A stretch of 64,000 nt of DNA, taken from AC-49 sp963766605. GTDB taxonomy: Bacteria > Actinomycetota > Thermoleophilia > Solirubrobacterales > Solirubrobacteraceae. Position numbers and translations under genes: made by a program. Positions 34,432-42,072 of this stretch are shown piece by piece. The notes under the pieces were generated by a model. It did not search any database, was not told the origin of the DNA, and saw nothing but the letters and a program-made list of their open reading frames with translations. Position 1 is the stretch's first letter, and the number at the start of each line of letters is the position of its first letter. The stretch lies in NCBI GenBank assembly GCA_963766605.1, contig CAVYAT010000007.1, forward strand, positions 930,001-994,000. The letters are read 5' to 3'.

Positions 34432-35466
34432 ATGGAAGCAGGCGCGATCAGCGTCCGGAGCGACCGCGCGAACCTCGCGCGGTCGCGCCGGGCACGCCTG
34501 GCGGACCCGGCCTTCAAGTGGTTCCTGCGGATCCTCGCGGCCCTGGTCCTGGTCCTGATCGTCTTCTTCTTCGTATTCCTGTTCAACAAGGCCCACGTCG
34601 CGCTGTCGAAGTTCGGCGTGTTCGGCTTCACGTTCGGCGACACGTGGGACGTCAGCAAGGCCCAGTTCGGGGCGCTGCCGATGCTGGTCGGCACACTGAT
34701 CACGTCGTCGATCGCCCTCTTGATCGGCGTACCGGTCGCCGTCGCGGCGGCGCTGTTCGTCACCGAGGTCTGCCCGGCGAAGGCCCGCGGCCCGCTGACG
34801 ATCCTCGTCGACCTGCTGGCCGCAGTCCCGTCGGTCGTCTACGGCCTGTGGGCGTTCTTCATCCTCGTGCCGGGGCTCGAGGGGACCGAGAACTGGTTCG
34901 GCAAGACGCTGAGCTTCATTCCGTTCATCGGCGGCGGGACGCCGACGCCCGGACCGAACTACCTGATCTCCGGCCTGATCCTGGCGATCATGATCGTGCC
35001 GATCGTCAGCGCGATCTCGCGCGAGGTGATGTCGACCGTGCCGTCCGACCACAAGGAGGCGGCGCTCGCGCTCGGCATGACGCGCTGGGAGATGATCCGT
35101 ACCGCCGTCCTGCCCTACTCGCGCTCGGGCATCACCGGCGCCGCGATGCTCGGCCTCGGCCGCGCGATCGGCGAGACGATCGCCGTCGCGTTCGTCATCG
35201 GCAGCTCGACGACGATCGGCCACCACATCCTGTCGCAGGGCTACACGCTGGCGGCGATCATCGCCAACGAGTTCGGCGAGGCGGCCAACGACAAGCTGCA
35301 CTCCGGCGCGCTGATCGCCGCCGGGCTCGTGCTGTTCGTGCTGACCCTGTTCATCAACGCGATCGCGCGCGGCTACGTGCGCCGCGCCGAGCGGCGCAAC
35401 ACCACGCCGCCGGTCGTGCCGCCGGACCCGGCTGAGGCCATCACGCTCGGAGCGATGTCGACATGA
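34432..35466 (+). CDS. pstC: Phosphate ABC transporter permease PstC
   Basis: The protein has 344 residues. An N-terminal cytoplasmic stretch (about 35 residues) leads to the first membrane helix (ILAALVLVLIVFFFVFLF). Then come FGFTFGDTWDV, GALPMLVGTLITSSIALLIGVP and DLLAAVPSVVYGLWAFFIL, the PstC hallmark. The EAA loop is HKEAALALGMTRWEMIRTAVLPYS with GLGRAIGETIAVAFVIG. It is 25 nt after pstS and overlaps pstA by 4 nt. It differs strongly from the PstC of the first operon, so the two systems are not recent duplicates. Confidence 0.95.
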   Translation: MEAGAISVRSDRANLARSRRARLADPAFKWFLRILAALVLVLIVFFFVFLFNKAHVALSKFGVFGFTFGDTWDVSKAQFGALPMLVGTLITSSIALLIGVPVAVAAALFVTEVCPAKARGPLTILVDLLAAVPSVVYGLWAFFILVPGLEGTENWFGKTLSFIPFIGGGTPTPGPNYLISGLILAIMIVPIVSAISREVMSTVPSDHKEAALALGMTRWEMIRTAVLPYSRSGITGAAMLGLGRAIGETIAVAFVIGSSTTIGHHILSQGYTLAAIIANEFGEAANDKLHSGALIAAGLVLFVLTLFINAIARGYVRRAERRNTTPPVVPPDPAEAITLGAMST

Positions 35467-36329
35467 CGACGCTGCCCAAGATCGCCGGCCGGCGCCGCGC
35501 CGCCGACCGCGCCGCCAAGATCGTCATGGGCCTGCTGACGCTGATCGCGCTCGTGCCGCTCGTGCTCGTCCTGTTCTATCTGCTCAAGAAGGGGCTGCCG
35601 GCCTACACGTGGCACTTCTTCTCGACCGACCCGACGGGCAACTTCCTCGGCGACCCGGGCGGCGTCAAATCGGCGTTCCTGGGCACGATCGAGATCGTCC
35701 TGATCGCCTCGATACTCGCGATCCCGACCGGCATCGCGATCGCGCTGTACCTCGTCGAGTACGGCAAGTCCGGCTGGTTCGCCAGCGTCGTCCGCTACGC
35801 GGTCGACGTGATGACCGGCGTGCCGTCGATCGTCTTCGGCCTGTTCGTCTACGCCGCGCTGGTGGTCAGCAAGGTGGGCGGCCAGTCCTACACCGGCTGG
35901 AAGGGCTCGGTCGCGATCTCGCTGCTGATGCTGCCGATCGTCATCAAGTCCTCCGAGGTCGTGCTGCTGCTCGTGCCCAACGGGCTGCGCGAAGCCGCGC
36001 TGGCGCTCGGCACGCCGCGCTGGCGCGTCGTGTTGCGGGTCGTGCTGCCGGCCGCGCGCCCGGGGATCATCACCGGCTCGTTGCTATCGGTCGCGCGGGG
36101 CATCGGCGAAACCGCCCCGCTGCTGTTCACGACGGCGCTCGTGCTCGGCACGACGACGTCGCCCAACAAGCCGATCAACGCGCTGCCGATCCAGATCTTC
36201 TCCGACCTGAACGCCGCGCAGGATACGCTGGTCACCCGGGCATGGGGATCGGCGCTGACGCTGGTGTTGATGGTGCTTATCCTGACCTTGATCGCTCGCC
36301 TCTACGCCTCGAGGAGCCGCATCACGTGA
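35463..36329 (+). CDS. pstA: Phosphate ABC transporter permease PstA
   Basis: The protein has 288 residues, standard for PstA. The first membrane helix is at about 20-42 (IVMGLLTLIALVPLVLVLFYLL), then WHFFSTDPTGNFLGDPGGVKSAFLGTI begins the periplasmic and permease part. YAVDVMTGVPSIVFGLFVYA is the PstA signature, and the EAA loop is NGLREAALALGTPRWRVVLRVVLP with SVARGIGETAPLLF. Overlaps of 4 nt on both sides place it in the pstSCAB-phoU transcript. It forms the channel with PstC. Confidence 0.95.
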   Translation: MTTLPKIAGRRRAADRAAKIVMGLLTLIALVPLVLVLFYLLKKGLPAYTWHFFSTDPTGNFLGDPGGVKSAFLGTIEIVLIASILAIPTGIAIALYLVEYGKSGWFASVVRYAVDVMTGVPSIVFGLFVYAALVVSKVGGQSYTGWKGSVAISLLMLPIVIKSSEVVLLLVPNGLREAALALGTPRWRVVLRVVLPAARPGIITGSLLSVARGIGETAPLLFTTALVLGTTTSPNKPINALPIQIFSDLNAAQDTLVTRAWGSALTLVLMVLILTLIARLYASRSRIT

Positions 36330-37231
36330 CCGACATGACGACGCCGGAACGAGAAGACACTCCGCAGGGCCCGCCGCAGCCGCCCGGCCGTGCCGGCGTC
36401 CCCGAGGGCATTGCCGCCGGCGCGACGTTCCCGGCCCCCGTGGCCGACGCGGCGCCGGCGCCACAGGCGTCCGGCGGCCACACGGTCCGCCTGCGTGACC
36501 TGCGCGCGTTCTACGGCTCCAGCGAGGCCGTCCACGGCGTCGACCTCGACTTCGAGCCCAACCAGGTCACGGCGATGATCGGCCCGTCGGGCTGCGGCAA
36601 GTCGACGCTCGTGCGCTGCATCAACCGCATGCACGAGGAGATCCCGGGCGCGTACGCGACCGGCTCGGTGACGCTCGACGACCTCGACATCTACGGACGC
36701 GGCGTCGACGTCATCGCGGTGCGCCAGGTGATCGGGATGGTCTTCCAGAAGCCCAACCCGTTTCCGACGATGTCGATCTACGACAACGTCGCCGCGGGGC
36801 TCAAGCTCACCGGCCGCAAGCGCGGCCACGACCTCAACGAGGTCGTCGAGCGCTCGCTGCGCGGCGCCGGCCTGTGGGAAGAGGTCAAGGACCGGCTCGG
36901 CTCGCCGGGCATCGGGCTGTCGGGCGGCCAGCAGCAGCGCCTGTGCATCGCCCGCACGATGGCCGTCGAGCCCGAGGTCATCCTCATGGACGAGCCGTGC
37001 TCGGCGCTTGACCCGATCGCGACCCTCAAGATCGAGGAGCTGATCGAGGAGCTCAAGACGAAGTACACGATCGTGATCGTGACGCACAACATGCAGCAGG
37101 CGGGGCGCGTCGCCGACCGCACGGCGTTCATGCTCAACGGCGAGATGGTCGAGGTCGACGCGACGGAGAAGATCTTCACGACGCCGAGTGACACCCGGAC
37201 CGAGGAATACGTGACCGGGAAGTTCGGATGA
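36326..37231 (+). CDS. pstB: Phosphate ABC transporter ATP-binding protein PstB
   Basis: The protein has 301 residues. GTG 36326 overlaps the pstA stop by 4 nt and is therefore favoured; ATG 36335 follows in frame. The first 50 residues are a Pro/Ala-rich extension not usual in PstB. The ATPase then begins at VRLRDLRAFYGSSEAVHGVDL, with Walker A GPSGCGKST, Q-loop GMVFQKPNPFPTMSIYDNV, signature LSGGQQQRLCIARTMA, Walker B VILMDEPCSALDP and H-loop VTHNMQQA. The ending EEYVTGKFG is typical of PstB. It powers phosphate import. Confidence 0.95.
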   Translation: MTDMTTPEREDTPQGPPQPPGRAGVPEGIAAGATFPAPVADAAPAPQASGGHTVRLRDLRAFYGSSEAVHGVDLDFEPNQVTAMIGPSGCGKSTLVRCINRMHEEIPGAYATGSVTLDDLDIYGRGVDVIAVRQVIGMVFQKPNPFPTMSIYDNVAAGLKLTGRKRGHDLNEVVERSLRGAGLWEEVKDRLGSPGIGLSGGQQQRLCIARTMAVEPEVILMDEPCSALDPIATLKIEELIEELKTKYTIVIVTHNMQQAGRVADRTAFMLNGEMVEVDATEKIFTTPSDTRTEEYVTGKFG

Positions 37232-37935
37232 GCGAACACGGCGATGGCCGGCCCACGTTCCAGCAGCAGCTCGCGACGCTCGAGGAACAGGCCCTGGGCG
37301 GCTTGGACATCGTCGTCGAGCAGCTCGATCGCGTGCTCGAGGCGGTGCAGCACACCGACGTCGAGCTGGCCGAGATGGTGATCGCCGACGACGACCGCGT
37401 CGACGGGCGCTACCTCGAGGTCCACCAGGGGATCCTGTCGGCGCTCGCGCTCCAGGCGCCGGTGGCGGGCGATCTGCGGCTCGTCGCCGCGTTGCTGCAC
37501 GTCATGAAGAACATCGAGCGGATGGGCGATCAGTGCGTGAACATCGCCAAGCTGATCCCGCTGGCCGGCCACGAGCCGCCGATCCGCGAGGAGATCATGC
37601 AGCGGATCATCGACATGGGCCGCAGCGCGCGCGCCGAGGTGATCCAATCCAAACGCGCGTTCGCCGACCGCGACGTCGAGATGGCCCAGGATCTCGTGCG
37701 CGCCGACCGGGCGACCAACCGCATCAACCGCGAGCTGTTCCGGATCGCGGTCGAGGTCGGCGACGACCCCGACACGCGCGAGTGGGCGATGCTGATGACG
37801 CTCGTCGGCCGCGCGATCGAGCGGATCGGCGACAACGCGGTCGACATCGGCGAGCAGACGGCGTTCGTCGTCACCGGCCTGTTTCGCGAGTTCAGCGACT
37901 CGTCGCACCCGCAGGGCCTCGGCGCAACGCCCTAG
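37228..37935 (+). CDS. phoU: Phosphate system regulator PhoU
   Basis: The protein has 235 residues made of two three-helix bundles. Each bears a PhoU metal motif: VIADDDRVDGRYLEVHQGIL with HVMKNIERMGDQCVNIAK in the first, and RADRATNRINRELFR with VGRAIERIGDNAVDIGEQTAFVVTG in the second. PhoU links the Pst transporter to control of the PhoR/PhoB pathway and limits phosphate uptake. It overlaps pstB by 4 nt, so expression is tied to the transporter. The C-terminal 15 residues are a polar tail. Confidence 0.95.
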   Translation: MSEHGDGRPTFQQQLATLEEQALGGLDIVVEQLDRVLEAVQHTDVELAEMVIADDDRVDGRYLEVHQGILSALALQAPVAGDLRLVAALLHVMKNIERMGDQCVNIAKLIPLAGHEPPIREEIMQRIIDMGRSARAEVIQSKRAFADRDVEMAQDLVRADRATNRINRELFRIAVEVGDDPDTREWAMLMTLVGRAIERIGDNAVDIGEQTAFVVTGLFREFSDSSHPQGLGATP

Positions 37936-37944
37936 CATCGCTGC

Positions 37945-38688
37945 GTGACATCGGTTCTCGTCGCGCTCGGCGCCGCGCTGGCGTGCGGGCTCGAGATGCT
38001 CGAGGCGGTCGCGATCGTGCTCGCGGTCGCGCTGACCCGTCGCCCACGCGAGGCGATCGCCGGAGCCGCCGCGGCGGTCGTCGTATGCGTCGTCGGCGGG
38101 ATCGTCGCCGGGCCGCTGCTCGTCCAGCAGGCGGCGCTGCGTCCCGTGCAGATCGTCGTCGGCTGCGTGCTGCTCGTGTTCGGCGGGCGCTGGCTGCGCA
38201 AGGCCGTGCAGCGTCTCGCCGGCCGGCGCAAGCGGTCCGACGCCTACGCTGATTTCGTCGCCGAGCGCGAGACGCTCGAGCACGAGCCGCCGCCACCGGC
38301 CGGCGGCTGGGACGTCACCGGCGCGGCGATCGCGTTCCAGGGCGTGGCGCTGGAGGGGCTCGAGGTGATCCTGATCGTCACCGCGCTCGCCGCCGAGCCC
38401 GGGCATCGGACGGCCGCCTACGCCGGCGCCGGGCTCGCGGCGTTCGTCGTGGCGGTCCTCGGCGCTGTGTTGCACCGCCCGCTGCGACACGTGCCCGAGA
38501 CCGAGCTCAAGTACGTCGTCGGGCTGCTGTTGACGTCGTACGGGACATTCCTGCTCGGCGAGGGCGTCGGCGTCGACTGGCCGCTGGGCGACGCGATGAT
38601 CCTCGTCCTGCTCGCCTTCTGGCTGATCGTCTCGCAGGTGTTGGTGCGCCGGGCCAAATCCCCGCTCAGTGCGCCGATCGACCTGTGA
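37945..38688 (+). CDS. COG4280-type multispanning membrane protein
   Basis: The protein has 247 residues from GTG 37945, nine bases after phoU. It has about seven hydrophobic segments in two related halves. The first half carries ALACGLEMLEAVAIVLAVALTR and the second AFQGVALEGLEVILIVTALAA, a repeated 'E-x-LE' motif in a membrane helix. Other family marks are IVVGCVLLVFGGRWLRKAVQR and ELKYVVGLLLTSYGTFLLGEG. These agree with the uncharacterised actinobacterial COG4280 family. The paired acidic motif resembles that of FTR1-type iron permeases, so cation transport is possible, but its position after phoU suggests a link to phosphate. Confidence 0.78.
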   Translation: MTSVLVALGAALACGLEMLEAVAIVLAVALTRRPREAIAGAAAAVVVCVVGGIVAGPLLVQQAALRPVQIVVGCVLLVFGGRWLRKAVQRLAGRRKRSDAYADFVAERETLEHEPPPPAGGWDVTGAAIAFQGVALEGLEVILIVTALAAEPGHRTAAYAGAGLAAFVVAVLGAVLHRPLRHVPETELKYVVGLLLTSYGTFLLGEGVGVDWPLGDAMILVLLAFWLIVSQVLVRRAKSPLSAPIDL

Positions 38689-38705
38689 AAAGGCTGTGAC
38701 CGGAG
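38684..38705 (-). promoter_or_regulatory. PHO-box-like repeat (reverse orientation) before the response regulator gene
   Basis: On the minus strand GGTCACA (38701-38695) is followed at 11 bp by TTTCACA (38690-38684). The site lies at the end of the COG4280 gene and about 50 bp before the response regulator start, where it could allow autoregulation. Confidence 0.45.
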
Positions 38706-38754
38706 AGCGGATAGCGGCGATCCCCGTCGCGCGTCTGCAATAGACTCCCGTCAC

Positions 38755-39636
38755 ATGATCGAACGGGTCTCCGCTGGGTCAGACACCGAACGTCAGGCCC
38801 TCGCCGCATCCGGCGCCGGCGCCTTGCGCATCGCTGTGATCGACACCGATTCTGGCTTCCTTCAGGTGCTGGCCAAGCGCCTGGAGCGCCTGGGCTGGGA
38901 GCACCGCGTGCTCGCCAGCGCCGTCCCCGTCGACACACTCGTGGCGATGCGCCTCGGAGCGATCGTCATCGATCTCGCCGTGCTCGGGCCGCAGGGCTGG
39001 GAGTACCTCGAGCGCGTCGCCTCGGCCCTGCCGGGCCTCGGGATCGTCGTCTGCACCGGCACGTCGACGGTCGCCCAGCGCGTCCGCGGGCTGCGGATGG
39101 GCGCCGACGACTGGCTGTCGAAACCGTGCCACCCCGAAGAGCTGATCGCCCGCGTCGAGGCGGTCGTGCGGCGTCGCCGGCGCGCCGACACGCGTGGCGA
39201 GGACGGGCCGGTCGTCGCCGGCGAGCTCGAGATCCGTGCCGATCGTTTCCAGGCCTACGTCGACGGCGAGTCGGTCGACCTCACGCGCCGCGAGTTCGAG
39301 CTCGTCGAGCTGCTGGCCAACGCCGAGGGCCGCGTGCTCGAGCGCGAGGACATCTACCGCCGCGTGTGGGGCTACGAGATGGCCCGCGGCGACCGCTCGG
39401 TCGACGTCTTCGTGCGCAAGCTGCGCCAGAAGCTCGAGAAGGCGTCACCCGACTGGAAGTACATCCACACGCACTTCGGCGTCGGCTACCGCTTCGCGGT
39501 CGAATCGAGGCTCGGCGAGGCCGTCGACCGCGTGCTCGCCGACGCCGACCGGTCGCCGTTGCCCGCCGACCCGGTGTCGGCCGCTGCCGAGGCTGAGCTC
39601 GAGCTCGCCCGCGCCCAGTCGCCGCGCGTCTCGTAG
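38755..39636 (+). CDS. OmpR/PhoB-type response regulator
   Basis: The protein has 293 residues. A receiver domain covers about 24-140 with the expected residues: acidic pair near D30/D32 (AVIDTDS), phosphoacceptor D73 (IVIDLAVLG), T101 (VVCTGTS) and K123 (LSKPCHPEE). A winged-helix effector domain follows at about 152-245, with VDLTRREFELVELL, the recognition helix RSVDVFVRKLRQKLEK and the wing YIHTHFGVGYRF. It is probably the PhoP/PhoB-like regulator of this phosphate locus, given its position and PHO-box-like repeats nearby. No sensor kinase gene is next to it. The last 45 residues are an Ala/Glu-rich tail read antisense to the next gene. Confidence 0.9.
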   Translation: MIERVSAGSDTERQALAASGAGALRIAVIDTDSGFLQVLAKRLERLGWEHRVLASAVPVDTLVAMRLGAIVIDLAVLGPQGWEYLERVASALPGLGIVVCTGTSTVAQRVRGLRMGADDWLSKPCHPEELIARVEAVVRRRRRADTRGEDGPVVAGELEIRADRFQAYVDGESVDLTRREFELVELLANAEGRVLEREDIYRRVWGYEMARGDRSVDVFVRKLRQKLEKASPDWKYIHTHFGVGYRFAVESRLGEAVDRVLADADRSPLPADPVSAAAEAELELARAQSPRVS

Positions 39637-40262
39637 GGCCGGAAGCGCACGAACACCGCGCCGCGGTGAAACGGTCGCTCGTGCTGGGCCCGGGCTGCGC
39701 GCGCGTGGGCGTCGGGTGACGAGCCGCGGCTGTAGTCGACGAGATCGGCGATCGTCCGCCAGACCGAGAACGTCGACACGATCAGCGGCGGGCGGGCGAG
39801 GCCGGTTCCGGCGACGAGCCCGGGGTGTGCGAGCGCGGCCCCCTCGGCCTGGGCGCTGGCGCGCAGGAAACGCAGCGTCTGCGACGGTCGTAGGCGGCCC
39901 AGGGTCAGGACGGCGGCCGGCTCGTCGTCGTCGCCGTCATCGCGCGGGTCGACCAGCTCGGGCAGCGGCGCCCAGGCGCCGAACACGCGCAGCGGCTTCA
40001 GACGGGAGCTCCACGGGCCGCCGGTAAAGCGCCGCGCGAGCGGGTGGTGCGCCTCGAAGCGCTCGAACGCGTCGTCGTCGTCCCATGCCGCCAGCAGCGC
40101 GACCTGGCTCGGCGTGGGGTGGGGGAGGAGGTGCGAGCCCAGCCGCGCGCGCGTGAACATCAGGGCGTAGCGCAGACCGTCAACCTCGCCCGGCTTCGGG
40201 GTCTGGCGCATCACCCGCGGGGCGGCCGCTCCGGCGTGGGCGAACTGCATCGAGAAGATCAC
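39486..40262 (-). CDS. CrtA-like (spheroidene monooxygenase family) protein
   Basis: The protein has 258 residues. Its main part resembles CrtA-like heme monooxygenase family proteins: GEVDGLRYALMFTRARLGSH, ALLAAWDDDDAFERFEAHHPLA, TGGPWSSRLKPLRVFGAWAPLPEL, VSTFSVWRTIADLVDYSRG and AVFVRFRPYETRGDW. In described cases CrtA adds keto groups to carotenoids, but no carotenoid gene is close here, so the substrate is open. The natural end of the family is near ETRGDW; the last 45 or so residues are Ser/Ala-rich and overlap the response regulator gene for 151 nt. A TetR regulator diverges from it across a palindrome. Confidence 0.65.
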   Translation of the reverse strand: MIFSMQFAHAGAAAPRVMRQTPKPGEVDGLRYALMFTRARLGSHLLPHPTPSQVALLAAWDDDDAFERFEAHHPLARRFTGGPWSSRLKPLRVFGAWAPLPELVDPRDDGDDDEPAAVLTLGRLRPSQTLRFLRASAQAEGAALAHPGLVAGTGLARPPLIVSTFSVWRTIADLVDYSRGSSPDAHARAARAQHERPFHRGAVFVRFRPYETRGDWARASSSSASAAADTGSAGNGDRSASASTRSTASPSLDSTAKR

Positions 40263-40283
40263 GGCGCGTCCCTTCCGTCTGTC

Positions 40284-40299
40284 GTTACCGGTTGGTAAC
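40284..40299. promoter_or_regulatory. TetR operator candidate
   Basis: GTTACC-GGTT-GGTAAC is a perfect 6-bp inverted repeat in the 46-bp gap between the divergent CrtA-like and TetR genes. Such sites are typical of TetR repressors controlling their own and the divergent gene. Confidence 0.65.
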
Positions 40300-40308
40300 T
40301 TAGCACGC

Positions 40309-40890
40309 GTGTCCGCCGTCCGCCAGCGTCTGTCCGCGCCGGAGCGCCGCGTCCAGATCGAGGACGTGGCGGCGCGGATGTTCGCCCAGCAGGGCTACGA
40401 GGCGACGACGATGGACGAGATCGCGGCGGCGGTCGGGGTGACCAAGCCGGTGCTCTACCGTCACTTCGCGTCCAAGAAGGAGCTGCACCTGTTCCTGCTG
40501 CGCCGTCATCGCCACGAGCTCGCGGCGGCGGCGCTCGATTCGCTGGCCGAGGCGCGCGACGAGCCGATCGAGGTCCGCGTGCGGGCGATGATCTCGGGCT
40601 GGTTTGCGCATGTCGAGCAGGAGCCCTACGTGCGGATGCTGTTCACGCAGGACAGCGGCGATCCCGATGTCCGGGCGCTGCTCGACGAGCTTTACGACCT
40701 GCAGCGCAATGCCGACATCGCGCTGCTGCGCGAGCTCGCACCGCGGATCCCGGAGGCCGAGCTCGAGCCGCTGGGCGAGGCGATGCGCTCGTCGCTGGCC
40801 GGGCTGGCCGTGTGGTGGTCGCAGCGGCCCGACGTGCCGCGCGAGGCGCTGGTGGACGCGATGACCCGGATCGCGCTCGGGCTGCTGTAA
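40309..40890 (+). CDS. TetR family transcriptional regulator
   Basis: The protein has 193 residues from GTG 40309. The N-terminal helix-turn-helix is standard: RVQIEDVAARMFAQQGYEATTMDEIAAAVGVTK and then PVLYRHFASKKELHLFLLRR. The C-terminal ligand-binding part is helical, with YVRMLFTQDSGDPDVRALLDEL, a common pattern in TetR repressors of small molecule stress. The promoter has a 16-bp palindrome shared with the CrtA-like gene. It probably represses that gene until a ligand is bound. Confidence 0.9.
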   Translation: MSAVRQRLSAPERRVQIEDVAARMFAQQGYEATTMDEIAAAVGVTKPVLYRHFASKKELHLFLLRRHRHELAAAALDSLAEARDEPIEVRVRAMISGWFAHVEQEPYVRMLFTQDSGDPDVRALLDELYDLQRNADIALLRELAPRIPEAELEPLGEAMRSSLAGLAVWWSQRPDVPREALVDAMTRIALGLL

Positions 40891-40897
40891 TTGGCCG

Positions 40898-41251
40898 ATG
40901 CTGCGGACCGCGCGCAACGTTGCGATCATCATGGTCATCGCCGCGCCGGTGGCGTTCCTGCCGGCCGGCACGACGACCGCTCAGGTCCTCGGACGGGCGC
41001 TGTTCATCCTCTTCTCGGTCCTCGTCGTGCTGTTCGCGGGCCGGTTCTACCTCGAGCACCGCGCTGAGATATTCGGCATCGGCGACCGCGACCGGTTGCT
41101 CGCCTACGCGTCGATCGGGGCGGTCGTCCTCGCGCTGGCCGGCCGCCCGACGTGGGGACACAGCAGCATCGGGACGGCGGCGTTCGTGGCGCTGGTGGCG
41201 TTCGCGGTGGTGTCGCTGTACGGCGTGTACCGGCGCTGGCGGGCGTACTAG
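40898..41251 (+). CDS. Small multispanning membrane protein of unknown function
   Basis: The protein has 117 residues and begins 7 nt after the TetR gene, so it may share its transcript. It has four hydrophobic segments (AIIMVIAAPVAFLPAG, LGRALFILFSVLVVLFAGRFYL, LLAYASIGAVVLALAG, GTAAFVALVAFAVVSLYGVY). The loop between helices 2 and 3 is charged (EHRAEIFGIGDRDR). I do not recognise a family. Confidence 0.65.
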   Translation: MLRTARNVAIIMVIAAPVAFLPAGTTTAQVLGRALFILFSVLVVLFAGRFYLEHRAEIFGIGDRDRLLAYASIGAVVLALAGRPTWGHSSIGTAAFVALVAFAVVSLYGVYRRWRAY

Positions 41252-41323
41252 GGACCCGATCCTGCGCTGATTTGTCGCAGTTCGCGTGTCCCTTGTGACG
41301 CGCGGCGCGCCATTGTCGGGCGG

Positions 41324-41686
41324 GTGATCGCACCGAAATTCCACCGCCCGTCTGCGGCTGACCGGCGCGGCCAGGCGAGCGTCGAGCTGGTCGCGCTGAT
41401 CCCGGTGATCGTGGCGCTGTCGTTCGCGCTGTGGCAGGGGCTGCTGTTCGGCCAGGCGCAGTGGCTGGCCGGCGCATCGGCTCGTGCCGGTGCGCGCGCC
41501 GCCGCCGTCGGCGCCGACGTGGCCACGGCCGCGCGCTCGCGACTCCCGGCGGCGCTGCGCCACGGCCTGCGCGTGTCGACGGCACGCGACGGCGCGGTCG
41601 CCGTCCGCGTCCGCGTGCCGCTCGTCGCCTCGCACCTCACGCTGACGACGGTCTCGGCGCGCGCATTCATGGAGTCGCAGCGGTGA
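41324..41686 (+). CDS. TadE-like pilus-assembly family protein 1
   Basis: The protein has 120 residues from GTG 41324. RRGQASVELVALIPVIVALSFALWQ is the TadE/TadG-type start: a glycine, the conserved E of the prepilin-like cleavage region (SVEL) and one hydrophobic helix. The outer part is small and Ala/Arg/Val-rich. It overlaps the next TadE-like gene by 4 nt. These proteins are minor pseudopilins of Flp/Tad systems, but the motor and platform genes (tadA, tadB, tadC) are absent from this window. Confidence 0.75.
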   Translation: MIAPKFHRPSAADRRGQASVELVALIPVIVALSFALWQGLLFGQAQWLAGASARAGARAAAVGADVATAARSRLPAALRHGLRVSTARDGAVAVRVRVPLVASHLTLTTVSARAFMESQR

Positions 41687-42009
41687 ACGTCCGCGGGCAG
41701 TCGAGCGTCGAGACGGTCGCGCTGCTGCCGCTGCTCGCCGCGGTCGCCCTGGCGTGCATTCAGCTGCTGCTCGCCGGGCTCGCCCACGAGCTCGCGGGCC
41801 ACGCCGCCGAGGCCGGGGCGGTAGCGGCGATCGAGGGTGGCCCGTCGCCGGCAACGGCGGCGCGTGATGCGCTGCCGGGCTGGAGCCGGTCGCAGTTGCG
41901 GGTCACGGTCGTCGGCGATCGCGTGCGCGTGCACGTCGCGCCGCCGACCGTGTTCCCGGGGCTGGCGGGTCTGCTCGATACCACGGTGACCGCGCAGGAA
42001 GCGCCGTGA
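41683..42009 (+). CDS. TadE-like pilus-assembly family protein 2
   Basis: The protein has 108 residues from GTG 41683, overlapping the previous stop by 4 nt. It begins NVRGQSSVETVALLPLLAAVAL, again with the SVE motif and a single membrane helix. The rest (HELAGHAAEAGAVAAIEGG and QLRVTVVGDRVRVHVAPP) resembles the first TadE-like protein, so the pair probably arose by duplication. A GTG at 42006 overlaps its stop and may be the original start of the next gene. Confidence 0.75.
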   Translation: MNVRGQSSVETVALLPLLAAVALACIQLLLAGLAHELAGHAAEAGAVAAIEGGPSPATAARDALPGWSRSQLRVTVVGDRVRVHVAPPTVFPGLAGLLDTTVTAQEAP

Positions 42010-42072
42010 GCGAGGCGCTCGGAGCCCTTGCGCGGCTGTTCGTGTCGGCGACGCCGCCGGCCGGACGACGAC

